Source: JALHMQ01 sp964616395 | Lineage (GTDB): Bacteria; Pseudomonadota; Gammaproteobacteria; Burkholderiales; Burkholderiaceae_F | DNA length: 53,800 nucleotides | NCBI GenBank assembly: GCA_964616395.1 | Contig: CAZTUT010000002.1 | Coordinates: forward strand, 1 to 53,800 | Direction of reading: 5' to 3' | In this document: in pieces, positions 34,817 to 42,785 of the stretch | Numbering within the stretch: position 1 is the stretch's first letter | Layout of the letters: each line of letters begins with the position of its first letter | Translations under genes and position numbers: made by a program | Notes under the pieces: model-generated | Told to the model about the DNA's origin: nothing | What the model saw: only the letters and a program-made list of their open reading frames with translations | Databases searched by the model: none

Positions 34817-35107
34817 ATGGCATTCGGACGCGGCCCAGGCAAGGGCAAAGGCAAGGGCAAGGGCGGACGCCGCCCGGGGCAGCAGAACGCGCTGTTCAAG
34901 CGCAAGAAGTTCTGCCGCTTCACGGTCGAGGGTGTGGAGCAGATCGACTACAAGGATGTCGACACGCTGCGCGACTTCATCGGCGACAACGGAAAGATCA
35001 TGCCGGCGCGCCTGACCGGCACCAAGGCGCACTATCAGCGCCAGCTCGACACGGCCATCAAGCGCGCCCGCTTCCTGGCGCTGCTGCCGTTCAGCGACAA
35101 CCACTAA
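34817..35107 (+). CDS. rpsR: 30S ribosomal protein bS18
   Basis: A 96-residue protein whose core FKRKKFCRFTVEGVEQIDYK through RARFLALLPFSDNH is standard bS18. The first ~22 residues differ: a Gly/Lys repeat (GPGKGKGKGKGGRRPGQQ) encoded by tandem AAGGGC-like hexamers. ATG 34817 has AAGGGGA upstream and lies 1 bp after the priB stop. It is part of the rpsF-priB-rpsR-rplI operon. Confidence 0.97.
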   Translation: MAFGRGPGKGKGKGKGGRRPGQQNALFKRKKFCRFTVEGVEQIDYKDVDTLRDFIGDNGKIMPARLTGTKAHYQRQLDTAIKRARFLALLPFSDNH

Positions 35108-35125
35108 GCAGTCGAGGAGTTCAAC

Positions 35126-35578
35126 ATGCAGATCATCCTTCTGGAAAAAGTGGTGAACCTCGGCAGCCTTGGCGATGTGGTCAAGGTGCGTCAGGGTTAC
35201 GCCCGCAACTTCCTGATCCCGCAAGGCAAGGCCAAGCGCGCCACCGATTCGGCGATCAAGGAATTCGAGGCGCGTCGCGCCGAACTTGAAAAGGCCCAGG
35301 CCGACAAGCTGGCTGCCGCGCAGGCCGTGGGCGAGAAGCTGACGGGTCAAGCCGTGCAGATCGGCGCCAAGGCCGGTGTCGATGGCCGGCTGTTCGGTTC
35401 AGTCACCAACTTCGACATCGCCGAGGCGCTGGGCAAGCAGGGTTTCAGCGTTGAAAAGGCGCAGGTGCGGATGCCGCAGGGCCCGCTCAAGACGCTGGGC
35501 GAGCACAAGGTGTCGGTCGCCCTGCATACCGACGTGGTGGTGGAACTGGCCATCAACGTGGTGGCCGAAGCGGGCTGA
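35126..35578 (+). CDS. rplI: 50S ribosomal protein bL9
   Basis: A 150-residue two-domain protein: an N-terminal rRNA-binding domain (MQIILLEKVVNLGSLGDVVK; RQGYARNFLIPQGKAKRAT), a long connecting helix rich in Lys/Glu/Ala, and a C-terminal domain ending VVVELAINVVAEAG. GAGGAG at 35114-35119 precedes the ATG. It is the last ribosomal gene of the operon, closed by a strong terminator 46 bp downstream. Confidence 0.97.
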   Translation: MQIILLEKVVNLGSLGDVVKVRQGYARNFLIPQGKAKRATDSAIKEFEARRAELEKAQADKLAAAQAVGEKLTGQAVQIGAKAGVDGRLFGSVTNFDIAEALGKQGFSVEKAQVRMPQGPLKTLGEHKVSVALHTDVVVELAINVVAEAG

Positions 35579-35623
35579 TGCCTGCCTCGGTCGTCGCTTC
35601 GGCAACGACCCGGTACTCGACAG

Positions 35624-35658
35624 ACGGCATGCACCTCGGTGCATGCCGTTTTGTTTTG
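35624..35658 (+). terminator. Intrinsic terminator of the rpsF-rplI operon
   Basis: ACGGCATGCAC (35624-35634) pairs perfectly with GTGCATGCCGT (35639-35649) around loop CTCG, followed by TTTTGTTTTG. This is the strongest terminator in the window and separates rplI from dnaB. Confidence 0.93.
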
Positions 35659-35743
35659 TGGCGGCGCGGCCGGTAGCGTCGCTGCGCCGTGCGCCCTTGT
35701 AGACTGAACGTCTGCTCCACTTTGAGTTTGTGTCGCCTCTCCA

Positions 35744-37132
35744 ATGATCGAGCCTACCGACCCGCAACTGGCGGCAGTGCGCACGCCGCCGCACTCGATC
35801 GAAGCCGAGCAGTCGGTGCTCGGCGGGTTGCTGCTGGACAACCAGGCCTGGGACAAGATCGCCGACCTGCTGTCGGCCGACGACTTCTACCGGCATGACC
35901 ATCGGCTGATCTTCGCGGCGATTGGTCGCCTGATCGACCAGAGCCGGCCGGCCGATGTGATCACTGTGTTCGAGGCCTTGCAGAATGCGGCCAAGGACGA
36001 AGACGCCGGCGGGCTGCCGTACCTGAACGCGCTGGCGCAGAACACGCCGTCGGCAGCCAATATCCGTCGCTACGGCGAGATCGTCCGCGATCGCGCCGTG
36101 CTGCGGCGGCTGGTGAGCGTGGGCGAGGACATCACCACCACCGCGCTGAATCCGCAGGGCAAGGAAACCAAGCAGATCCTCGACGAGGCCGAGTCGGCGG
36201 TGTTCCAGATCGCCGAGGCTGGCGCACGTGGCAAGCAGGGCTTCCTGCGGCTCGACTCGCTGCTGGTCGGCGTGGTCGAGCGCATCCAGGAACTGTACGA
36301 GACGCCCAATGCGTCAGATGTCACTGGCGTGCCGACCGGCTATGTCGATATCGACAAGATGACCGCAGGGCTCCAGAAGGGTGATCTGATCATCGTGGCC
36401 GGCCGGCCCTCGATGGGCAAGACCACGCTTGCGGTGAACATCGCCGAGCACGTGGCCATCGACCAGGGCATGCCGGTGCTGATCTTCTCGATGGAAATGG
36501 GATCGCCTCAACTGGCGCTGCGCATGCTCAGTTCGGTCGGCCGGATCGACCAGCAGCGGCTGCGCACCGGCCGCCTGCTCGACGAGGATTGGCCGCGGCT
36601 GACCGCCACGATGCAGAAGATGCACGACGCGCAGATGTACATCGACGAGACGCCTGCGCTCAATTCGATCGACCTGCGGGCGCGTGCACGGCGTCAGGCG
36701 CGGGTCTGCGGTCAGCTCGGGCTGATTGTCATCGACTACCTGCAACTGATGTCGGCCAACGGACAGGGCGAAAACCGGGCGACGGAAATCTCTGAAATCA
36801 GCCGCTCGCTGAAGGCGCTGGCCAAGGAACTCAAGGTGCCGGTGATCGCGCTGTCGCAGCTGAACCGTACGGTCGAGCAGCGCACCGACAAGCGGCCGGT
36901 GATGAGCGACCTGCGCGAATCCGGGGCGATCGAGCAGGACGCCGACGTCATCTTTGCGCTGTACCGCGAGGAGTTCTACAACCCGGACACACCAGACAAG
37001 GGCGTGGCCGAGGTGCTGATCCTCAAGCAGCGTAACGGGCCTACCGGGCGCCTGAACCTGCGCTTTGCCGGGGCGCTGACGCGTTTCGACAACCTGGCCT
37101 CCGGCGGCAGCATCGCCGCCTCGCCGTTCTAG
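35744..37132 (+). CDS. dnaB: Replicative DNA helicase DnaB
   Basis: A hexameric 5'-3' helicase (462 aa) of the replication fork. The N-terminal domain (~15-115, PPHSIEAEQSVLGGLLLDNQ) is followed by a linker and a RecA-like domain with Walker A GRPSMGKTTLAVNIAEH, Walker B LIVIDYLQLM and the ALSQLNRTVEQR block with the arginine finger region. No intein is inserted at these motifs. The 165 bp upstream contain the rplI terminator; I see no defensible promoter. It is complete. Confidence 0.97.
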   Translation: MIEPTDPQLAAVRTPPHSIEAEQSVLGGLLLDNQAWDKIADLLSADDFYRHDHRLIFAAIGRLIDQSRPADVITVFEALQNAAKDEDAGGLPYLNALAQNTPSAANIRRYGEIVRDRAVLRRLVSVGEDITTTALNPQGKETKQILDEAESAVFQIAEAGARGKQGFLRLDSLLVGVVERIQELYETPNASDVTGVPTGYVDIDKMTAGLQKGDLIIVAGRPSMGKTTLAVNIAEHVAIDQGMPVLIFSMEMGSPQLALRMLSSVGRIDQQRLRTGRLLDEDWPRLTATMQKMHDAQMYIDETPALNSIDLRARARRQARVCGQLGLIVIDYLQLMSANGQGENRATEISEISRSLKALAKELKVPVIALSQLNRTVEQRTDKRPVMSDLRESGAIEQDADVIFALYREEFYNPDTPDKGVAEVLILKQRNGPTGRLNLRFAGALTRFDNLASGGSIAASPF

Positions 37133-37143
37133 TCCGGGTCGTC

Positions 37144-37848
37144 ATGGCGAAGAGCATTGATGCCGAGGCATCGGCCGAGCGGGTGGCCGACGGGGTCGGT
37201 CGCAGGCGGATGTCGCGCCGGGTGTTGCGCGCGCTGCGGCCGGTGGATCGACGCTTCTTCCCGCTTTTCTCTGCGCACGCGGCGCTTGCGACCGAGGCAC
37301 TGCAGACGCTGCTGGCACTGCTGCATGACGTAACGGACACGCAGGGCCGGGTGCGGCAGGTGGAAGCGCTGGAAAAGCGCGCCGACAGCGTGATGGACGA
37401 TGTTCGGGCCGGTCTGGCGCGCAGCATGTTCCCGCCGTTTGGACGGACCGTGGTCTACGAGCTGGCCAACAGCATCGACAACGTGCTCGATCTGGCCGAA
37501 GACGCGGCGCAATCGCTGCACCTGTATCACGTGACGCGCGTGACACCCGAGGCGATTCGCCTGGCCGAACTGGCAGTCGAAAGCGCGCAGCGGCTGCAGG
37601 CCGCGATCGAGGGCCTGGAACGGATGCAGGCGCCGCAGCAGATCCTCTCGCTGTGCAGCGAGGTCGATGAACTGGAGTCGCAGGCCGACCACGTGATGCG
37701 CGCGGCCATGTCGCGACTGTTCCGCGAGGAACCGGATGCGCGTCAGATGGTCAAGCTCAAGGCCATGTATGAACTGCTTGAGTCGCTGACCGACAGTTGC
37801 AAGAGCGTCGGCAGCATGGTCGAGTCACTTGTGTTGAAGCACGGTTGA
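37144..37848 (+). CDS. DUF47 family protein (PhoU-like, TIGR00153)
   Basis: A 234-residue all-helical protein with the PhoU-like pattern of paired helices: EALEKRADSVMDDVRAGLAR, FGRTVVYELANSIDNVLDLA and LCSEVDELESQADHVMRAAM, with acidic metal-binding positions (E/D in EKRAD and DELESQAD). DUF47 proteins usually sit next to a Pit phosphate transporter gene and are thought to regulate it. Here no pit follows; a DUF456 gene does. GTG/ATG alternatives near the N terminus cannot be excluded because the first ~25 residues are unconserved. Confidence 0.87.
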   Translation: MAKSIDAEASAERVADGVGRRRMSRRVLRALRPVDRRFFPLFSAHAALATEALQTLLALLHDVTDTQGRVRQVEALEKRADSVMDDVRAGLARSMFPPFGRTVVYELANSIDNVLDLAEDAAQSLHLYHVTRVTPEAIRLAELAVESAQRLQAAIEGLERMQAPQQILSLCSEVDELESQADHVMRAAMSRLFREEPDARQMVKLKAMYELLESLTDSCKSVGSMVESLVLKHG

Positions 37849-37855
37849 GCAGCGC

Positions 37856-38335
37856 ATGGAGATCGCGCTCTGGGTCGTCGCGGTGCTGCTGATCGCAGTG
37901 GGCGTGGCCGGCGTCGTGCTGCCGGCGCTGCCCGGCGTGGTATTCGTGTTCCTGGGCATTCTGCTGGCCGCGTGGATCGACGACTTTGCGCGGATTGGCG
38001 GCCTGACGCTGGGCGTGCTGGGTGCGCTGGCGGTGATTGCCTTCGTGATCGACTACCTGGCCTCGACGCTTGCGGCCAAGCGTGCCGGCGCGACCCGGCT
38101 GGGGCTGATTGGGGCGGCCATTGGCACGGTGCTCGGCATCTTCACCGGCTTCATCGGCCTGCTGTTCATGCCGTTGGTCGGGGCCGCCGTCGGCGAGTTC
38201 CTTGGCCACCGCGACGCGCTGCGCGCCGGTCACGTCGGCGTGGCGACCTGGATCGGCCTGCTGGTCGGCACGGTCGCCAAGATCGCGATCGTGTTCACGA
38301 TGATCGGCATTTTCATCGCCGCGCTGCTGATCTAG
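37856..38335 (+). CDS. DUF456 family membrane protein
   Basis: A 159-residue protein with four to five hydrophobic helices and glycine zippers: ALWVVAVLLIAVGVAGVVLP, LPGVVFVFLGILLAAW, LGVLGALAVIAFVIDYLAST and IGAAIGTVLGIFTGFIGLLF, plus a C-terminal helix. The conserved DUF456 elements LPALPG and the GxxxG-rich third block are clear. The function is unknown. It starts 7 bp after the DUF47 gene, so they are cotranscribed. Its stop lies within a dyad shared with the stop of the convergent AEC gene. Confidence 0.85.
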   Translation: MEIALWVVAVLLIAVGVAGVVLPALPGVVFVFLGILLAAWIDDFARIGGLTLGVLGALAVIAFVIDYLASTLAAKRAGATRLGLIGAAIGTVLGIFTGFIGLLFMPLVGAAVGEFLGHRDALRAGHVGVATWIGLLVGTVAKIAIVFTMIGIFIAALLI

Positions 38336-38345
38336 GAGCGCAGTC

Positions 38346-39221
38346 CTAGTGCAGCGCGATCGCCAGCGCGATCGGCAGGAATACGATCGCTGCGACGTTA
38401 CCCAGCAGCACCATCGAGGCAACCTTGTCGGGTTCCTGGTTGTAGCGCTCGGCAAACATGAAGGTCAGCACGGCAGGCGGCAAGGCGCCGAACACCAGCA
38501 GCAGCCCTTTCTCACGCGGCGGCAGGTCGATCAGCGCGATAAGCAGCAGCGCCAGCGCCATGCCGGTGAGCGGGCGCAGCGCGGCGCCGAACAGGCCGAA
38601 TCCGAGCGCTGAGATGCGCGAGTCGGCCAGCCGCACGCCCAGCGCGAACAGCATCAGCGGCACGCAGATGTCGCCCACCATCTTGATCGAGGTCAGCAGC
38701 GGCGGCCACACCTGATAGCCGGTCAGGCTCACTGCGATGCCTGCTGCGGTGGCGATGATCGAGGGCGACTTCCACAGGTCGCGCAGTCGTGTCTCATGGT
38801 CGAGCAGCCACGCGCCATAGGAATAGTGAATGACGTTGGAGGTCATGAACATCACGACCGCGGGGGCCAGGCCGACCTCGCCGAACGCCAGCACCGCCAG
38901 CGGCAGGCCGAGATTGCCGCAGTTGTTGAACATCATCGGCGGTACCAGCGTCTTGGGCTCGATGCCGGCCGAGCGTGCCACCAGCCAGCCGATCACGCCC
39001 GAGCCGACGACCACCCCGACCGTTGCCACCATCAGCGGCAGGTACTCGGCAATGCGGAAGTCCTTGCTCGCCAGCGCCGCGAAAACCAGCGCGGGGATGA
39101 ACACATCCATGTTCAGCTTGTTTGCCTGCGACAGATCGGGCTTGAGCAGGCGACCGATCACGTAGCCGAGGGCGGCGATCGAGAACAGCGGAAACAGGAT
39201 GGAGATGATGCGGACGATCAT
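38346..39221 (-). CDS. AEC (auxin efflux carrier) family transporter
   Basis: A 291-residue permease with about ten transmembrane helices in two inverted halves; typical elements are FIPALVFAALASKDF, NNCGNLGLPLAVLAFGE (the broken-helix Asn/Gly/Pro motif) and PPAVLTFMFAERYNQEPDKV. Bacterial members export or import carboxylates such as malate or malonate. It is 89 bp downstream of the LysR gene on the same strand, so it may belong to that regulon, but the substrate cannot be read from sequence. Confidence 0.85.
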   Translation of the reverse strand: MIVRIISILFPLFSIAALGYVIGRLLKPDLSQANKLNMDVFIPALVFAALASKDFRIAEYLPLMVATVGVVVGSGVIGWLVARSAGIEPKTLVPPMMFNNCGNLGLPLAVLAFGEVGLAPAVVMFMTSNVIHYSYGAWLLDHETRLRDLWKSPSIIATAAGIAVSLTGYQVWPPLLTSIKMVGDICVPLMLFALGVRLADSRISALGFGLFGAALRPLTGMALALLLIALIDLPPREKGLLLVFGALPPAVLTFMFAERYNQEPDKVASMVLLGNVAAIVFLPIALAIALH

Positions 39222-39310
39222 GGCAGGTTCGCAGCGGGAACCGTCCGAAGGTTACGCGATATGCCGATCTTCCTGTTGCAGCGCCGCATTGCGCGGCCGT
39301 GACAGCGCGA

Positions 39311-40225
39311 TCAGTAGCTCGGCACCAGCGCGAGCGGATCGCGGCAGTCGCGGGCCTGCACGCCGAGCCAGTCGATGAAGCTCTCGACTTCGGGGCGGCG
39401 TTTGTGTCGGGCCGGATACACAATGAAGTGTCCTTCGATGCCGATCGACCATTGGGGGTCGAACACGGGCACCAGCCGGCCTTCCTCGATATGCGGCGCG
39501 GCAATCCGGTTGCTCTCCAGCGCCACGCCAAGGCCCTGGACGGCGGCATCGAGTGCAAGCTGTGCGCGGTCGAAGCGCAGCGCGTAGCGCTCGGGCGCCG
39601 GCCGAACGTCGCGCGCAGCGAGCCAGTCTGTCCATTGGATGATGCCAACCGTGCTCTGAATCAGTGGCATCCGCAGCAGATCCGTCGGCACCTGCGGGCA
39701 GTGCCGCGCCACCAGTGCCGGACTGGCCAGCGGCAGGATGCGCTCGCGGAAAATCGGCTGCACGACCAGATCGGGCCAGGCCGGAATGCCGTAGCGGATG
39801 TCGAGATCGGTCTGACCGAGGGCGAAGTTGCTGTGACTCGGCGAAGCCGACAGGAACAGCGAGACATCCGGGTGAGCGTTGGCGAAGTCGGCCAGGCGCG
39901 GCATCAGCCAGAGGCTGGCGAAGCTCGGGCTGGCGTGTACGTAGAGGCTGTGGCGCACACCCTGACGGAGATCTTCTGTCGCTGAGCCGATTGCGCCGAT
40001 GGCGCCGGCCACGCGCTGCAGGTAGGCCTCGCCGTCGGCGCTCAGGCGTACGCCATGCGGGCCGCGATCGAACAGTCGGGTACCCAGAAATTGCTCGAGC
40101 CGCGCGATCTGATGACTGACCGCCGAAGCGGTCAGGTTCATTTCCGCCGCGGCCAGCGCGAAACTGCGGCGCCGTGCAACAGACTCGAAAGCCAGCAAGG
40201 TTGTCAGTGGCGGCAGCGAGGGCAT
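39311..40225 (-). CDS. LysR-family transcriptional regulator (GcvA-like)
   Basis: A 304-residue LTTR. The HTH is at ~6-65 (LTTLLAFESVARRRSFALAA; NLTASAVSHQIARLEQFLGT; LFDRGPHGVRLS), the effector-binding domain at ~90-295. The HTH and the SPALVARHCPQV block resemble GcvA-type regulators. ATG at 40225 (MPSLPPLTTLLAFESV) is preferred; the frame remains open to 40330 but those codons are unconserved and run into the operator region. It is divergent from the SDR-TRAP-transketolase operon and is its likely regulator. Confidence 0.9.
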   Translation of the reverse strand: MPSLPPLTTLLAFESVARRRSFALAAAEMNLTASAVSHQIARLEQFLGTRLFDRGPHGVRLSADGEAYLQRVAGAIGAIGSATEDLRQGVRHSLYVHASPSFASLWLMPRLADFANAHPDVSLFLSASPSHSNFALGQTDLDIRYGIPAWPDLVVQPIFRERILPLASPALVARHCPQVPTDLLRMPLIQSTVGIIQWTDWLAARDVRPAPERYALRFDRAQLALDAAVQGLGVALESNRIAAPHIEEGRLVPVFDPQWSIGIEGHFIVYPARHKRRPEVESFIDWLGVQARDCRDPLALVPSY

Positions 40226-40249
40226 TGGTGCGTCACAGCATGACGAATA

Positions 40250-40265
40250 TTCAGCATGGACTGAA
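40250..40265 (+). promoter_or_regulatory. Candidate LysR operator
   Basis: The inverted repeat TTCAG-N6-CTGAA lies in the 118-bp divergent interval, about 47-62 bp upstream of the predicted SDR transcription start, where an LTTR activation site would lie. A direct repeat CAGCATG (40236-40242 and 40252-40258) overlaps it. Confidence 0.4.
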
Positions 40266-40275
40266 ATAGTATCGC

Positions 40276-40305
40276 TTGCCGCCATCTGCAGCACTTGGGA
40301 ATACT
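40276..40305 (+). promoter_or_regulatory. Candidate promoter of the SDR-TRAP-transketolase operon
   Basis: TTGCCG (40276-40281) and AATACT (40300-40305) with an 18-bp spacer, each 4/6 to consensus; a weak promoter would suit activator-dependent expression. Confidence 0.33.
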
Positions 40306-40343
40306 GCGTCCCGCTTTGACACAACAACATGGGAGACAGTCAG

Positions 40344-41093
40344 ATGCTGCTTGCCAACAGGGTGGCGGTGGTCACCGGCGGCGCGGGCCCCAATGGCCTC
40401 GGATTCGCCAGCGCGCGAATGCTTGCTGCGCATGGCGCCAGGGTGGTGATCCTCGATCTGGCGGAAGCCGATCCAGCGGGAGCGGCCGCACGGCTCGGGC
40501 CCGATCATCTGGGTGTCGTGGCCAACGTGACCGACAAGGCGAGCTGCGAGGCAGCGGCTGCGGCCGTTCTGGCCCGCTATGGCCGCGTCGACATCCTGCT
40601 GAACAACGCCGGCATCACGCAGCCGCGCAAGACGCTTGACATCACCGAGGCTGACTATGAAGCGGTGCTCGACGTCAGCCTGCGCGGCACGCTGCTGGCA
40701 TCGCAGGCCTTCCTGCCGGCGATGCGCACGCAGCACAGCGGATCGATCATCTGCATCTCGTCGGTGTCGGCGCAGCGCGGCGGTGGCATTCTGGGCGGTC
40801 CGCACTATTCGGCAGCCAAGGCCGGCGTGCTCGGGCTGGCGCGCGCGATGGCGCGTGAGTACGGCGTCGATGGCATTCGCGTCAACTCGATTACCCCCGG
40901 ACTGATCGCCACCGACATCAACAAGGGCAAGATCCCCGAGGACCGCAAGGCCGGGATCCTCGAGCAGATTCCGCTGGCGCGAATCGGCGAGCCCGACGAT
41001 GTTGCTGGTGCCGTGGTGTTTCTCGCGAGCGACCTGTCCAAGTACTGCACCGGTGTCACGCTCGATGTCAACGGCGGGATGCTGATTCACTGA
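40344..41093 (+). CDS. SDR-family NAD(P)-dependent oxidoreductase
   Basis: A classical short-chain dehydrogenase (249 aa): cofactor motif TGGAGPNGLG (residues ~11-20), an acidic Asp after strand 2 (VVILDLAEAD) favouring NAD, NNAG, catalytic Ser in ISSVSAQRGG, and YSAAK with Tyr and Lys. ATG 40344 has GGGAG at 40331-40335; ATG 40329 adds five residues but lacks a ribosome binding site. As first gene of the operon it probably oxidises a hydroxyl of the imported substrate. Annotation as FabG would be misleading: the operon has no fatty-acid genes. Confidence 0.88.
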   Translation: MLLANRVAVVTGGAGPNGLGFASARMLAAHGARVVILDLAEADPAGAAARLGPDHLGVVANVTDKASCEAAAAAVLARYGRVDILLNNAGITQPRKTLDITEADYEAVLDVSLRGTLLASQAFLPAMRTQHSGSIICISSVSAQRGGGILGGPHYSAAKAGVLGLARAMAREYGVDGIRVNSITPGLIATDINKGKIPEDRKAGILEQIPLARIGEPDDVAGAVVFLASDLSKYCTGVTLDVNGGMLIH

Positions 41094-41192
41094 TTCCTTT
41101 TGCAGGCAGGACCCGCAGCCGGCGCGCGCGCCAACACGATGCGGGGTTCGATGAAAACCAAGTGCCCGGCCGGGCATGTTCCGGAGACTCCA

Positions 41193-42179
41193 ATGAAACG
41201 TCGTTCACTCGCTCTCGTTCCCCTGGCGCTCAGCATCGCGATGTTCAGCGGCTCGGCGCTTGCCCAGCAGGTCAAGCTGTCGCTCGGCCACGGTGCCGCT
41301 CCCGGTAATCCGCGCCACGAGGCGTCGGTGAAGTTCGCCGAGGTGCTCAAGCAGAAGTCCGGCGGCCGGATCGAAGTTACGGTGTCGCCATCAGCCCAGC
41401 TCGGCGATGACGCTGCGATGGTGACCGCGCTGCGTACCGGCGCACTCGACATCAGTGCCAACTCGCAGGGTGCGGTCTCGGGTGTCGTGCCCGAGTACTC
41501 GGCCTTCGGCATGCCGTTCCTGTTTGGCAGCCTCGGGCAGGCGTGGAAGCTGCTCGATGGCCCGCTCGGCCAGGAGCTGGCACAGAAGACCCTCGACAAG
41601 GGCATGGTCGTGCTGGGCTACTGGGATAACGGCATTCGCCACATGTCCAACAGCAAGAAGCCGATCCTCAAGCCCGAGGATCTGAAGGGCATGAAGATGC
41701 GCACGCCGCCGGACCCGGTGACCGTGGACATCATGCAGTCGCTCGGCGCCGAGGCGCAGCAGATCAAGTTCGCCGAACTGTATGTGGCGCTCCAGCAGGG
41801 CGTGGTCGACGGCCAGGAAAACCCGCTGATGAACATCCACGCATCCAAGCTGTACGAAGTTCAGAAGTTCATTTCGCTCACGGGTCACAAGTACGAAATG
41901 ACGCCGTTTCTGATGAGCAAGCGCAGCTGGGACCGCCTGTCGGAGGCAGACCGCAAGCTGGTGCGGGAGGCCGCCGCTGAAGCCACTGCGCTTCAGCGCA
42001 AGCTGTCGCAGGAGTCCGATGACAAGCTGATCGCCGAGCTCAAGAAGCTCGGGGTGCGGGTCGACGTGGCCGACAAGGCTGCTTTCGAGAAGGCCACGTC
42101 GAAGGTCGACGACAAGTGGATGGCCAGCCCGATTGGCGACTACGTCAAGAAGGTGATCGCTGGCGCGCGCGCCAAGTAA
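41193..42179 (+). CDS. dctP: TRAP transporter solute-binding protein, DctP family
   Basis: A periplasmic binding protein (328 aa) with signal peptide MKRRSLALVPLALSIAMFSG ending SALA before QQVKLSLGH. The carboxylate-coordinating Arg is in GMKMRTPPDP, and the family signature ELYVALQQGVVDGQENPLMN is intact. The ligand is therefore expected to carry a carboxylate. GGAG at 41183-41186 precedes ATG 41193; in-frame codons from 41100 are spurious. It is 99 bp after the SDR gene and 62 bp before dctQ, with a GC-rich hairpin between. Confidence 0.92.
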   Translation: MKRRSLALVPLALSIAMFSGSALAQQVKLSLGHGAAPGNPRHEASVKFAEVLKQKSGGRIEVTVSPSAQLGDDAAMVTALRTGALDISANSQGAVSGVVPEYSAFGMPFLFGSLGQAWKLLDGPLGQELAQKTLDKGMVVLGYWDNGIRHMSNSKKPILKPEDLKGMKMRTPPDPVTVDIMQSLGAEAQQIKFAELYVALQQGVVDGQENPLMNIHASKLYEVQKFISLTGHKYEMTPFLMSKRSWDRLSEADRKLVREAAAEATALQRKLSQESDDKLIAELKKLGVRVDVADKAAFEKATSKVDDKWMASPIGDYVKKVIAGARAK

Positions 42180-42192
42180 GCCGCAGTTCACT

Positions 42193-42220
42193 GGCCGGCG
42201 CGCCTGCGGACGCGCCGGCC
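42193..42220 (+). other. Perfect 10-bp hairpin between dctP and dctQ
   Basis: GGCCGGCGCG (42193-42202) pairs with CGCGCCGGCC (42211-42220) around an 8-nt loop. No T-tract follows, so it is not a normal terminator. Such intercistronic stems often protect the upstream mRNA from 3' exonucleases, which would raise binding-protein levels over membrane subunits. Confidence 0.65.
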
Positions 42221-42241
42221 TGCACCCGAGGCGGAGACCCG

Positions 42242-42745
42242 ATGGATCTGATCGATCGCGGCATCGCGCTGCTCTGCAAGACCGTGATGTGGATTGCGAT
42301 GACGGTGATCTTCGTCATCCTGTGCGCCAACACGATCCTGCGTTACCTGACCGGCTCCAGCCTGCAGTGGGCGAGCGAGGTGCCGGAACTCCTGTTTCCC
42401 TGGCTCGTGATGTCCGGTGTCGTGCTTGCCGCCGCGCATGGCGCCCACATCACGACCGCGTTTCTGATGGACCGCTTGCCGCCTGCCGCGCAGCGGATCG
42501 CCTCCGTCCTCGTATGGCTGACGGTTGCCGCGCTCTACCTGACATTGTCGTGGGCCACGTTCCGGATGCTCGACATCGTCCATGACGAGAAGAGCCCGAT
42601 CCTGCGCGTTCCGGGTTCGGTCACCTATGGCTGTGTGCTGGCCGGCATGCTGATGCTGGCGCTGCTGGCCCTGCTATCGGCGTGGCGCAGCTGGACCCGC
42701 ATGCCCGGCGGCAGCAACGCGTCGACGCCGCTGAACATCACATGA
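42242..42745 (+). CDS. dctQ: TRAP transporter small permease, DctQ family
   Basis: A 167-residue protein with four hydrophobic helices: TVMWIAMTVIFVILCANTIL, PELLFPWLVMSGVVLAAAHG, IASVLVWLTVAALYLTLSW and VTYGCVLAGMLMLALLALLS. The family hallmark is the helix-2 block EVPELLFPWLVMSGVVLAA followed by the AHIT-type motif (GAHITTAFLM). GGAG at 42232-42235 precedes ATG 42242. It bridges DctP to DctM. Confidence 0.9.
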   Translation: MDLIDRGIALLCKTVMWIAMTVIFVILCANTILRYLTGSSLQWASEVPELLFPWLVMSGVVLAAAHGAHITTAFLMDRLPPAAQRIASVLVWLTVAALYLTLSWATFRMLDIVHDEKSPILRVPGSVTYGCVLAGMLMLALLALLSAWRSWTRMPGGSNASTPLNIT

Positions 42746-42785
42746 CGCACGGATCTCGCTACCTACGCAGTCCGGAGACGCCGCG

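Noticed and set aside
40329..41093. SDR gene called as fabG (3-oxoacyl-ACP reductase)
   Set aside because: Only the generic SDR fold supports that name; the operon context is transport and transketolase, not fatty-acid synthesis.
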